A stretch of 60,509 nucleotides of DNA from Synechococcus sp. AG-673-A03 (GTDB lineage Bacteria; Cyanobacteriota; Cyanobacteriia; PCC-6307; Cyanobiaceae): positions 1-60,509 of the forward strand of contig QCTE01000006.1 in assembly GCA_003211275.1 (NCBI GenBank), in the 5' to 3' direction. A program made the translations under genes and the position numbers. The notes beneath the pieces are model-generated. The model ran no database searches, had not been told where the DNA came from, and was given only the letters and a program-made list of their open reading frames with translations. This document shows positions 52,369-60,509 of the stretch, one piece after another (position 1 is the stretch's first letter; each line of letters begins with the position of its first letter).

Positions 52369-52797
52369 TTACTTAGGTATAGGCTTGTTTAAAGTGAAAA
52401 ATGATCTATTGAGATGCATTAATCCTCCACTCTTGTTTGTGCAAGTCAAACCAAGAGTGCTTGAGCTGCAAGTAATTGATCCAAATGATATTTTACTTCC
52501 ATAGTGCAAGGTGAATCCATTGGTTCCCATCATGGTGTCAGAGCTGTTGATAGCCCTGGCTAGACCCGTTTGCTGAATTTGAAATCTTTGCCCCATTGAC
52601 CCGCCATTCCATTGTGCCCAATCCTTCCAGGCACGTTCTACTACATCACATTCCAGAGCTTGTGTTCCCCGCGGGTCGTAGATGCACCATATATTCTTCG
52701 ATGGCGTATGAAAACCCTCATCCGCGTTTTGCGCCATTACAGAGTTGTCGATCGGAACACTCAGTGCAACAAATACAATCGCTAAAAGCCGAATCAT
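52369..52797 (-). CDS. Secreted DUF6636-like protein
   Basis: 142 residues from the second Met (MIRLLAIVFVALSVPIDNSVMA signal peptide). The mature chain has FHTPSKNIWCIYDPRG...LECDVV, then LHYGSKISFGSITCSSSTLGLTCTNKSGG, four cysteines in a spacing that fits DUF6636. Secreted, disulfide-rich. AT-rich. Confidence 0.6.
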   Translation of the reverse strand: MIRLLAIVFVALSVPIDNSVMAQNADEGFHTPSKNIWCIYDPRGTQALECDVVERAWKDWAQWNGGSMGQRFQIQQTGLARAINSSDTMMGTNGFTLHYGSKISFGSITCSSSTLGLTCTNKSGGLMHLNRSFFTLNKPIPK

Positions 52798-53054
52798 TGG
52801 AGCCACGCAAATCTCAATTCTTTCAATAATAGCAAAACAGTAATGTCAGGAAATGAATAATGCCTTGTTGATAACCCTGCAAAGGGCAATTATTGCAGTT
52901 TTGTGCAGATACAATTAATTTTATGTTTTTGGTGCGGTTGTGACAATACAGGTGTCAGTATTTCAAAATGCGAGAGTTTTGAGACTGCGGTTTTAAATGC
53001 TTTGCAGACGTTCTTGTATAAACCAATTGGTTCTATGAGTCTTCTTGTCAATCT

Positions 53055-54077
53055 TCACCAAGGGCATTCGCCACGGTTGCAGGCATACAATCTCCATGAA
53101 TTCCCATTAGCCATTTTTTGCATGCTGGGACCATTGCTTGAGTTTTGAAGATAATATCCATAAACTGTCAAGAAATCCTGCTTGCCATCATTATCTAGCT
53201 TCATCCAATAGACATTAACTACGGGGGGCCAGCCTGGGCTGCCATTGTAATGACCTGGTTCATTATCCCAATAACATTTTGCCTTTGGAGTCCTAGGGTT
53301 CGTAAACAGTCCAGTTTGATCATTATCACCTGAGACTCCAGTACACACCCAAGGGTAAGTAACCATCACTAATGTTTGTTCATTGGTAGTGCCAAAAGGG
53401 TTGACAGCCTGATTGATGACCATATTAGTCACAGCGTCGTTATTGCCCCACCCATGATTTTTTGCTGAGGCAACCATATAATAAGGAATCTTGTTTTCTG
53501 ACCACCCCCAAGTACCAGCCTCATAGTTCTTGTAGATATTGCCAGTGCCTGGATGCTTAAAGTTGCACTGACGACGCGAATTATAAGGAGCCGTTGGTAC
53601 TTGGCTTAAAGTAATTCCATCTTGACAATGAACTTGAGATTGATCATTTGACAGAGAGTATATTCTCTCAACGTATCGTTGGTCCCCTTTGCAATCGGGC
53701 ATAATGCCCGCTCCATCACAGGAATGCAAAACAAAATAACTTTTATTTTCACCAGATTCCGGCGATCCGTTACTGTTGAAGTTCATCCATGCTTTGGTTG
53801 TATTGAAGTAACCACCAGCAACACTTAACATAATAGGTTCCTTGCAAAAGCCAGGATCTTGTCCACCACCTCCCTGAGATGTCCAAGGCCTGTAATTAAA
53901 CGGAGTACAGCTAAGTTCCTTTTCAGGGTTCGTTGGACTGGCTCCTCCACACCAAGGTTGTGCATTTTCGGGTACACAAAACTCTCCCGAAAGAGCCGGT
54001 CCATGAGCAGCGAACGATGCCCCGAGCATCATTGTAGAGGCAAGGATCCATACCTTATTAGTGTGATTCATTGCCAT
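53055..54077 (-). CDS. Large secreted protein, no family, AT-rich
   Basis: 340 residues from the ATG of MAMNHTNKVWILASTMMLGA (signal peptide, cut likely near ALSGEF). About 12 cysteines in the mature chain (e.g. CGGASPTN, DCKGDQRYV, CNRGECPW) and aromatic/Gly/Asn-rich loops (NTTKAWMNFNSNG, WGWSENKIPYYMVASAKNHGWGNN, GSPGWPPVVNVYWMKLD). It ends CNRGECPW. No domain recognised. Composition and length stand out in the island; it is likely acquired. Confidence 0.65.
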   Translation of the reverse strand: MAMNHTNKVWILASTMMLGASFAAHGPALSGEFCVPENAQPWCGGASPTNPEKELSCTPFNYRPWTSQGGGGQDPGFCKEPIMLSVAGGYFNTTKAWMNFNSNGSPESGENKSYFVLHSCDGAGIMPDCKGDQRYVERIYSLSNDQSQVHCQDGITLSQVPTAPYNSRRQCNFKHPGTGNIYKNYEAGTWGWSENKIPYYMVASAKNHGWGNNDAVTNMVINQAVNPFGTTNEQTLVMVTYPWVCTGVSGDNDQTGLFTNPRTPKAKCYWDNEPGHYNGSPGWPPVVNVYWMKLDNDGKQDFLTVYGYYLQNSSNGPSMQKMANGNSWRLYACNRGECPW

Positions 54078-54116
54078 CTCAAAGAAGTTTCTCTCACGAG
54101 TTAACATTATCAACAA

Positions 54117-54564
54117 TCAAAGGGAGGAGCCATTGCTTATCATTTGTTGATAAATTGAACTGGTAAGCGATTATCACAGAAGGTTCTCTGATGAAAAAGA
54201 TGCTTTTGCAATTGATAATCGCTACAAGAGTGCATTCATAAGGATCAAGTAAAAAGAATTCAAAAAAGGATTCTGTTTCAATCAGATGAGGCAATGATGG
54301 ATTCTCAATAGGGATGCTGGGGCCTGGACAGACTGATCAGTGGCAAATGGAGTTGTGTCAAGCGATCACCAAAGGAACGCTCTGCTAAGGCAGAAGTTGA
54401 AGAGCAGATTCCTGAGAAGGGTTGGTGCCCAGGACTGAAGGAACAGCAGCATTCAGAACAAGAGCATTGCAGCCAGGTTGAAGACGAATTGGCACTAGTG
54501 CGGATGCAGCAGCTGCTCAATGCCAGATTGGGATGCATTTCCTGGTCATGATCGGTGGCAGGGT
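54117..54564. other. Gap with an open charged frame lacking a start
   Basis: On the plus strand a frame of 80 codons from 54309 to TGA 54549 stays open and looks coding in composition (KRSPKERSAKAEVEEQIPEKG, EQEHCSQVEDELALVRMQQLL), but has no good ATG/GTG near its beginning. It could be a gene remnant. Nothing else supported in the gap. Confidence 0.3.
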
Positions 54565-57063
54565 TTAGAACCCTTCCTGGTTTAGCGCTTCCCTTTGCAT
54601 CCTCTGAATCCGCTCTAAGACTGACTCATTACTCATCCGGTTGTTGAGCCTTTCCACCAGTAGTGGAAAGGCGAGTGGTGTTGGTCGAGGCGTTGGGCAG
54701 TGCAGTGTTTCTCCGCGTTGCATTCTTTTCAGCGCACTGCGTAGACGTGGCAGTTCAAGTTGTTCCTGCAGAACTTCTTGTTGCGCTTGTCGCAGAAGAA
54801 GATTGCCTGGTTCATGTTTGTTGAACACTTCCCATAGCAATGAACCGCTGATCTGCAGTTGTCCCGCGCTTTTGTTCTGTCCTGGGAATCCTTGGACAAG
54901 CAGCCCGGCAACTTGGGCGATGCTGCGAAATCGTCGTCGACAGAGTTCGGAGAGATTGAGAGCCTGCTCCAGATCAGTTTCCAGATTGCTGTCATCCAGA
55001 AGATCATCAAGATGGTCCTCCAGCAGGTCATCCATGGGGTATCCCTTTGGTGCGAGCAATTCAAATCCGTAGTCGTTGACTGAAACCGTGATCGTGCCGC
55101 GATGCTGCCTTGTGAGTCGTGTCGCCCAGAGGAAGCCCAGACCTTCATGCACAAAGCGACCCTCAAACGGGTACGCATACAAATGCATTCCTTCTCTGGT
55201 TCGGCAGGTTTCAATCAGTAGCTGATCACTCGATGGCAAGGTCGAAAGATCCATCTGGCGTTCAAACAGTGGTTCCAGTGCCTTGAGCTCATCGTTATCC
55301 AGTTCTCCCCGTCCGGCGCGCGCCACTTCTTCACGCAGGTGATGGGTCAACAGATCGGATAGCGACATCTGTCCTCCCGCCCAGGCTGGAACCGCAGTGC
55401 TTTTTTTGGTTGTGGTTTTCACGTAGGCCGTCATGTCGCGCAGCCTTACGAATTCCAGCTGACGTCCTGCAAAAAAGAACACATCTTTCGGTTTGAGCTG
55501 GCTGATGAAGGTTTCTTCCACATGTCCCAGCACTGATCCCCGCACAAAGCGCACTCGGATCGCTGGAGCTGATGTGATCGTGCCGATGTTCAGCCGATGC
55601 AGTCTGGCGATTGCGTTGTCACGCACCACAAAACGTCCGTCATCTGTGCTGTCCAGTTTTCTGTAGCGGGGGTAGGCACCAAGGCAATCACCTCCATGCT
55701 CAAGAAAGCGCAAGCACCAATCCCACTCCTCTTGTTCGAGTGTTCTGTAGGTGCTCGTGCTGCGAATGGCCCCGAGAGTTTCGACAGGTCTGAATCCTGG
55801 CCCGCAAGCCAGTGTCGTGAGATGTTGCAGCAACACGTCAAGTGGTTGGTTGGGTGGGCGACGTTCTTCCACCATTCCGTTCTCCAAGCCTCGGCGAACG
55901 GCACTCAGTTCCATTAATTCCAGGGCATTGGTGGGCATGAACAGCACCTTGGAGGTTCCGCCTGGTAAGTGTGCTGAGCGTCCTGCGCGTTGCAGAAGTC
56001 GTGCGAGATTTTTTGGCGATCCGATCTGAACAACTCGCTCCACGGGTTGAAAGTCCACTCCAAGATCGAGCGAGCTTGTGCAGACCACCCAGAGCATCGA
56101 CCCCGCTTTGACAGCAGCTTCAATGGCTTCTCGTTCACTGCGATCAAGAGCGCTGTGATGCAGTGCTAGTAAGCCCTCCATTTCTGGGCAGGCGTAGCGC
56201 AGGCACTGAAACCAGCGTTCAGCCTGATTGCGCGTGTTGGTGAATAACAGTGTGCTGGTGCAGGGCTCGAGCTGCCCGATGAGATCTTCGTATCGCCTTA
56301 GCCCGAGGTGACCACCCCAGGGGAATCCATCAATACTGTCTGGAAGGATGCTCGTGACATCGAGTCCTCGCTTGGGAGCTCCCGTGATCAAGCACGGCTC
56401 ACACCCCTCGCCGAGGGCATGCCGAGCTGATTCCTCAAGATTTCCAATCGTGGCGCTGATCGCCCATGTTTGGAGTTGTGGGCGCTGTTGCCGTAACCAG
56501 CTGAGAGCGAGCTCCGCCTGGATACCGCGTTTGCTTCCGATCAGCTCATGCCATTCATCAAGAACGACTGTGTCAAGCGTCTTGAACAGTGCTTCGCAAT
56601 GGCGACTCGCCAGCAGAACGCACAATGATTCCGGCGTGGTGATCAGAATTTCAGGAGGTTTTTTGATCTGGCGACTCCTTTCAGCACTTGGGGTATCTCC
56701 ATTGCGGATCCCAACCCGCAGGGGCCAGCCCATCGCGTCAATCGGTTGCTGTAGCGCCACGGCTAAGTCACGCCCTAACGCCCTGAGTGGCGTGATGTAG
56801 AGCAGGCGGATCCCTGCTTGCTCATTAGCTGACGCCAGCATCTGCGCGATCGGTCCCATCACCGCGGCGTACGTTTTTCCTGACCCGGTTGGGACCTGGA
56901 TCAGACCACTCAATCCCTGCAGATGTGCTTCCCATGTTCGCTTCTGGAATGGAAGTGGTGACCATCCCTGATGTTGAAACCAGTCGTTGATCGGCGAGAG
57001 AATCCGCTGCGGATCAGAGTCGCATTCAGGGCGAGCGCGATGCTTGTGAGACGTCTGTTTCAC
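54565..57063 (-). CDS. lhr: Ligase-associated DEXH-box helicase (Lhr-type)
   Basis: 832 residues. Helicase motif I VPTGSGKT (about 60-64), motif II DEWH (169-172), SATIGN (motif III), then motif VI QRAGRSAHLPGG. The long C-terminal region (LLVQGFPGQNKSAGQLQISGSLLWEVF, ending in a helical tail) fits Lhr-core. In bacteria this type goes with an ATP-dependent ligase, an MBL-fold exonuclease and PdeM in DNA damage response. Its start overlaps the ligase stop by 4 bases (ATGA). Confidence 0.92.
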   Translation of the reverse strand: MKQTSHKHRARPECDSDPQRILSPINDWFQHQGWSPLPFQKRTWEAHLQGLSGLIQVPTGSGKTYAAVMGPIAQMLASANEQAGIRLLYITPLRALGRDLAVALQQPIDAMGWPLRVGIRNGDTPSAERSRQIKKPPEILITTPESLCVLLASRHCEALFKTLDTVVLDEWHELIGSKRGIQAELALSWLRQQRPQLQTWAISATIGNLEESARHALGEGCEPCLITGAPKRGLDVTSILPDSIDGFPWGGHLGLRRYEDLIGQLEPCTSTLLFTNTRNQAERWFQCLRYACPEMEGLLALHHSALDRSEREAIEAAVKAGSMLWVVCTSSLDLGVDFQPVERVVQIGSPKNLARLLQRAGRSAHLPGGTSKVLFMPTNALELMELSAVRRGLENGMVEERRPPNQPLDVLLQHLTTLACGPGFRPVETLGAIRSTSTYRTLEQEEWDWCLRFLEHGGDCLGAYPRYRKLDSTDDGRFVVRDNAIARLHRLNIGTITSAPAIRVRFVRGSVLGHVEETFISQLKPKDVFFFAGRQLEFVRLRDMTAYVKTTTKKSTAVPAWAGGQMSLSDLLTHHLREEVARAGRGELDNDELKALEPLFERQMDLSTLPSSDQLLIETCRTREGMHLYAYPFEGRFVHEGLGFLWATRLTRQHRGTITVSVNDYGFELLAPKGYPMDDLLEDHLDDLLDDSNLETDLEQALNLSELCRRRFRSIAQVAGLLVQGFPGQNKSAGQLQISGSLLWEVFNKHEPGNLLLRQAQQEVLQEQLELPRLRSALKRMQRGETLHCPTPRPTPLAFPLLVERLNNRMSNESVLERIQRMQREALNQEGF

Positions 57064-58769
57064 AATGACGACGTTCGCTTCACCACTTGATCGCAGAGCG
57101 TTCGAGCATCTTCGATGGTGTTGGCGCTGTCCGCCGTGCGGTCACTTCGCCATCGCAGAATCCTGGGAAAACGAACGGCGAGGCCACACTTGTGTCGCTT
57201 TGAGGCTTGGATGCCTTCAAAGCCGATCTCGAAGACCAGTTCAGGCTCCACCGAGCGGGTTGGACCGAACCGTTCCCGGGTGTGACTGCGAATCCATCGA
57301 TCCAGCTCGAGGATTTCGGCGTCGTTCAAACCGGAATAGGCCTTGGCGAATGTCACCAGCTGAGGGTTGCTTGTTGACTCTGTCTGTTTTTCCCAGAGTG
57401 CGAAGGTGTAATCGGTGAACAGGTTGGCGCGACGTCCGCGGCCTGCCTGTGCATAGATCAGCACCGCATCCAGGGTCATCGGATCGCGCTTGTGTTTCCA
57501 CCAATGCCCACGCTTACGACCGCTCAGATAAGGGGACTGCAGATGCTTGAGCATCACCCCTTCGGCACCCTGTTCCACAGCCTCTTGGCGGAGTCGATTC
57601 AGCTGATCCCAATGCTCAAGTTGTTGTCCGCTGCTGAGTCGGCAACGCCACCCCGCCGTATTGACATCCATGCGTTGTTGAACAGCGCTGAGTTGTTCAA
57701 GCCGTTGCTGAAGTGGAGCTGAGCGCAGATCTTGTCCATTGCGTTCCAGCAGGTCATAGGCCACGAAACTCACAGGACACTCGAGCCGCAGTTTGCGGCC
57801 GACATTTTTTCGGCCGAGTCGTCGCTGCAGGTCGCTAAAGGGTCTTGGTTGTTGCTCAGATTCCGCCCAACAGATCACCTCGCCATCAAGCACCGTATCG
57901 GCCGGTATCGCTGACGCCATCTCGATCAGTTCTGGGAATTGTTCGTTGATCAGTTCTTCACCACGACTCCACAGATATGCTCCGCTCTCTCGTTGAATCA
58001 GCTGTCCGCGGATGCCATCCCATTTATGTTCCACCCACCACTCGGAGGGTGCGGTGTCCTCGATGGTCTCCGGTTTCAGTGGGCTGGCCAGAAAAAAGGG
58101 GTAGGGAACGGGCCCTCTGTTGCCGCGTTCTTCACTGGCGGCAGCCGTCAGTGCACGAAACCAATGTTCAGAGGCATCGGCTGGCGCCATCAGACGCTCG
58201 AGAACCAAAGCCTCCTCCAGGTTGAATCCTGTCGCGATCGCTTTCACGACAAGTCCGCGGGCAACACCAATACGAAAGCCGCCCGTCAACAGTTTGTTGA
58301 ACAGGAACAAGCGGTCGTTGGGCAGGGATTCCCAGATTGCGAGCACCGTGCTGCTTTGCTCCTCCGCTTCCATCGCCGCCACGGCCGGCAACAGTTGTTC
58401 CATCCACCAGTGCATCGGCGGTGAATGACCGAGTTGATTGATCCAGATCGTCACACCGGGGTTGTGGATGCCGCCGCCAATGTCGCTTTTGAGTTGTGGC
58501 CAGAGCAGTGAGAGAGTCTCTGCTGAATCTCCAACATGGCTCTGACAGTCGTCGAAAAGCCAGTCAGGCATAGCGCTCGCCTGCTGAAGGATTTCGCGCA
58601 GCCGGCGTCCGGTGATCAACCGTTTGCGCCGTTCTCCCATCAACAGTAATACCGTCCAGGCCGCGTCATGTGCATCGGCTTGCTGCAGGTGCCCTGCGAT
58701 CAGATCAATCTTGCGTTTCGTTCCTGTGCTCTGATCCAGCTCTTCGATCAGAGCTGCAAAAGCATCCAT
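57060..58769 (-). CDS. ATP-dependent DNA ligase (ligase-associated set)
   Basis: 569 residues. The N-terminal ~200 residues are a ligase DNA-binding helical domain; the catalytic lysine is in EHKWDGIRGQ (motif I, about Lys249), motif III LDGEVICW, motif IV SFVAYDLLE, motif V EGVMLKHLQSPY and WWKHKRDPMTLDAVLIYAQAG as the OB fold begins. It seals nicks with ATP. Overlaps the helicase gene by 4 bases; a small secreted gene follows upstream by 26 bases. Confidence 0.93.
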   Translation of the reverse strand: MDAFAALIEELDQSTGTKRKIDLIAGHLQQADAHDAAWTVLLLMGERRKRLITGRRLREILQQASAMPDWLFDDCQSHVGDSAETLSLLWPQLKSDIGGGIHNPGVTIWINQLGHSPPMHWWMEQLLPAVAAMEAEEQSSTVLAIWESLPNDRLFLFNKLLTGGFRIGVARGLVVKAIATGFNLEEALVLERLMAPADASEHWFRALTAAASEERGNRGPVPYPFFLASPLKPETIEDTAPSEWWVEHKWDGIRGQLIQRESGAYLWSRGEELINEQFPELIEMASAIPADTVLDGEVICWAESEQQPRPFSDLQRRLGRKNVGRKLRLECPVSFVAYDLLERNGQDLRSAPLQQRLEQLSAVQQRMDVNTAGWRCRLSSGQQLEHWDQLNRLRQEAVEQGAEGVMLKHLQSPYLSGRKRGHWWKHKRDPMTLDAVLIYAQAGRGRRANLFTDYTFALWEKQTESTSNPQLVTFAKAYSGLNDAEILELDRWIRSHTRERFGPTRSVEPELVFEIGFEGIQASKRHKCGLAVRFPRILRWRSDRTADSANTIEDARTLCDQVVKRTSSL

Positions 58770-58794
58770 AGCGAAAGAAGCTCAGGCTCTTGGT

Positions 58795-59145
58795 TCAGTA
58801 ATTCCAGCGATTATCTTCAGCGGGGCCTGTCACCTGCACATTGCAACCGTTGATTCCGGCCGAAGCACTGTTGAACGCTTTGACGTAACGGGTCGCTGAT
58901 CCGGATTCACCGGCTTCACCCAGTGCCTTCTGCAAACGGGCTAGATCACTGCCGACCTGGTCCCTTGTCAGCACACCGCTGGCAAGACCAGCGCAGATGG
59001 CCTCTGCTGCAGCGGCACCATCAGCAGGGAACACCACGGTGTTGATCTGCTCAATGGTGATCGTGGTTTGCTGGGCGAGTGCCGGTCCTGCGGTCGCAGC
59101 GATCAAAACCATGAGGCCGGTCAAGGTAGAGCTGCGGGTCGCCAT
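58795..59145 (-). CDS. Small secreted protein between exonuclease and ligase
   Basis: 116 residues. Signal peptide (LTGLMVLIAATAGPALA), then QQTTITIEQINTVVFPADGAAAAEAICAGLASGVLTRDQVGSDLARLQKALG and ending NGCNVQVTGPAEDNRWNY, with two cysteines. It lies in the same orientation between two DNA repair genes, 38 bases after the exonuclease stop; its role is unrelated on present evidence. Confidence 0.65.
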   Translation of the reverse strand: MATRSSTLTGLMVLIAATAGPALAQQTTITIEQINTVVFPADGAAAAEAICAGLASGVLTRDQVGSDLARLQKALGEAGESGSATRYVKAFNSASAGINGCNVQVTGPAEDNRWNY

Positions 59146-59183
59146 GGGGACAGGGACAGTGCGTGAGGAGGCTTGAGGTTAGT

Positions 59184-60161
59184 TCAGTTGAGCTGATCGA
59201 GGGGTTTGGCATCGAGTCCATGTCGCTCGCGCAGGAAGCGTGCCATCACATCGCTCTGGCCATGAGTGACGTAAACCCTTTCGGCACCGCTCTCAAGCAC
59301 GGTGCGGATCAATCCTTGCCAGTCGGCATGGTCGCTGAGAATGAAACCTCGCTCGTAGCCTCGACGCCGCCTGGCTCCTCTCACGGCCATCCACCCTGAG
59401 GCAAAGGCTGTTTGCGGTGAGCGAAACCGTCGCATCCAGGCAGAACGATGGGCTGAAGGTGGTGCCAGGACCAGCCGTCCCACCAGTGAATCCTTTCGTG
59501 GCAACTCGCTGACAGGCCTGCTTGCCGTCATGGCTACACCGGCTTCGCGGTAGTGGCGTGTGACGGTCTCGACAGCACCATGCAGCAGCACTTCCTCTTC
59601 AACACCGATGGCGTTCAGCTCTGCCAACAGTCGTTGAGCCTTGCCGAACGAGTAACAGAACAACAGCGAGGGCCGCTCGCGGTCTGCATGCCACCAGTCT
59701 CGGATCTCCGTTGCCACTCGTTTCCCGGTATCCCATGCATAAATCGGCAACCCGAATGTGGCTTCGGTGATGAGCACGTCGCAGGGCACCACCTCAAACG
59801 GTTCGCAGCTCGGGTCAGGGCAGCGTTTGTAATCACCGGTCACCACCCAGACCTGATCCTCAACCATCAATCGAATCTGAGCTGATCCCAAAACGTGGCC
59901 AGCGCTATGGAACGACAAACAGGCCTGATTGAGCCAGAACTCTTGGCGATAAGGCATGGAATGCAGAGTGATGTCTCGGCCCAGGCGTTGTCGCAGCACA
60001 CCTTCACTGATATCCACAGCCCAGTATTCGCCGCATCCAGGTCTGGCGTGATCGGCATGGGCATGAGTGATCAAGGCTCTCGACACGGGCCGTGAGGGAT
60101 CGATCCAGGCGTCTGCTGCTCTGCAGTACAGACCGCTATCGGTTCGCTCGAGAACGTTCAT
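59184..60161 (-). CDS. Ligase-associated MBL-fold exonuclease
   Basis: 325 residues. Metallo-beta-lactamase motif HAHADHARPG (His33, His35, Asp37, His38), then HSAGHVLGSAQI and LSDHADWQGL, with the beta-CASP-like insert. The family (ligase-associated DNA damage response exonuclease) is a 3'-5' exonuclease paired with the ligase and Lhr helicase. Full length. Confidence 0.92.
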   Translation of the reverse strand: MNVLERTDSGLYCRAADAWIDPSRPVSRALITHAHADHARPGCGEYWAVDISEGVLRQRLGRDITLHSMPYRQEFWLNQACLSFHSAGHVLGSAQIRLMVEDQVWVVTGDYKRCPDPSCEPFEVVPCDVLITEATFGLPIYAWDTGKRVATEIRDWWHADRERPSLLFCYSFGKAQRLLAELNAIGVEEEVLLHGAVETVTRHYREAGVAMTASRPVSELPRKDSLVGRLVLAPPSAHRSAWMRRFRSPQTAFASGWMAVRGARRRRGYERGFILSDHADWQGLIRTVLESGAERVYVTHGQSDVMARFLRERHGLDAKPLDQLN

Positions 60162-60214
60162 CCATCAACTCTGGCAAGCCTGAGCTGCTGGCGTGTCTCA
60201 GGCTCCTCTGGCCG

Positions 60215-60509
60215 TCACTTGCTCATTTCGAGCATGCGTCGGATCGGCGCTTCTGCCTTGGAACGAATCGACTCCTCCATGGTGATCTGTGGCGACAGTG
60301 TCTCAAGACAGTCGCGGAGTTTTTCCAGGCTGTTCATGCGCATGTAAGGACAGGCATTGCAGCTGCAGCCATCGAGGCCGGGAACATCCAGCAACGTCTT
60401 CTCGGGGACTCGCTGCTGCATCTGATGCAGGATCCCAGGTTCTGTGACAACGATGAACGTGTCGCAGTCGCTTGTTTCGGAGTGAACCAGCAGTTTGCTT
60501 GTGGATCCG
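60215..60509 (-). CDS. nadA: Quinolinate synthase, C-terminal part (cut by window edge)
   Basis: The frame is open from the right edge to a stop at 60215. TFIVVTEPGILHQMQQRVPEKTLLDVPG, then GCSCNACPYMRMNSLEKLRDCLETL, is the end of NadA; the Cys pair of CSCNACPYMRMN carries one ligand of the 4Fe-4S cluster. The enzyme condenses iminoaspartate with DHAP to quinolinate in NAD synthesis. About 97 codons are visible; the N-terminus is outside the window. Confidence 0.9.
   Translation of the reverse strand, partial: GSTSKLLVHSETSDCDTFIVVTEPGILHQMQQRVPEKTLLDVPGLDGCSCNACPYMRMNSLEKLRDCLETLSPQITMEESIRSKAEAPIRRMLEMSK

Noticed and set aside
54305-54538. 77-codon minus-strand frame, Cys/Ser-rich
   Set aside because: The complementary strand has more coding-like composition; the Cys/Ser run is what an antisense of Glu/Gln/Lys codons gives.
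1-60509. tRNA, rRNA, CRISPR arrays, insertion sequences, phage genes
   Set aside because: None was recognised by scanning for tRNA-like motifs (GTTCGAATC), direct repeat/spacer patterns, or transposase/integrase sequences. Dedicated searches could still find short ones.

Overview
The window looks like a chromosomal segment of a marine picocyanobacterium, most likely Synechococcus. The grounds are the mix of cyanobacterium-restricted families (DUF3685/Ycf55-like, DUF3727, PSI accumulation factor, PAP/fibrillin, DUF3104, DUF3764, DUF6737), a proteobacterial-type phosphoribulokinase of the kind found in alpha-cyanobacteria, very dense packing with many 4-base start/stop overlaps, and many very small secreted or membrane proteins. 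No tRNA, rRNA, CRISPR array, transposase or phage gene was recognised.

Layout. 0-31 kb is a compact metabolic core: purS-purQ, an S66 carboxypeptidase, class II and class I fructose-bisphosphate aldolases side by side, accD, a ferritin, a prepilin peptidase, prk, leuB, lpxD, proB, a HAD phosphatase, ruvX, a CofE-like protein, a Fur regulator, hisA, pgsA, a CBS protein and an L,D-transpeptidase. 31-40 kb holds a GluR0-type glutamate-gated K+ channel with a coupled 27-residue membrane peptide, a PPC-glutaredoxin fusion, an EamA transporter in AT-richer DNA, an outer-membrane porin, a ZIP transporter, an ABC ATPase and a Nudix hydrolase.

40-54 kb is an accessory, AT-richer stretch full of short orphan genes: small secreted proteins, repeat proteins, DUF427, DUF1543, DUF819, DUF3764 and DUF6636 members, plus several broken genes (a frameshifted secreted protein near 41.8 kb, another at 46.2-46.5 kb, a DUF1543 C-terminal remnant at 45.6 kb, and a DUF427 gene with a suspicious G-run). 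It reads like a hypervariable genomic island.

54.5-60.2 kb carries the ligase-associated DNA damage set: an Lhr-type DEXH helicase overlapping an ATP-dependent DNA ligase, then a metallo-beta-lactamase-fold exonuclease. The fourth member, the PdeM phosphodiesterase, sits apart at 30.3-31.1 kb. The right edge cuts quinolinate synthase (nadA).

How the genes work together: Calvin cycle and glycolysis (prk, both aldolases), lipid and envelope synthesis (accD, pgsA, lpxD, porin), amino acid and purine synthesis (leuB, proB, hisA, purSQ) and DNA repair. The strongest unexplained signals are (1) a structured leader ending in a textbook terminator only 11 bases before the class II aldolase start codon, which suggests transcription attenuation, (2) the 27-residue peptide translationally coupled to the GluR0 channel, and (3) a family of tiny secreted proteins in the island, two of three copies of which are frameshifted.
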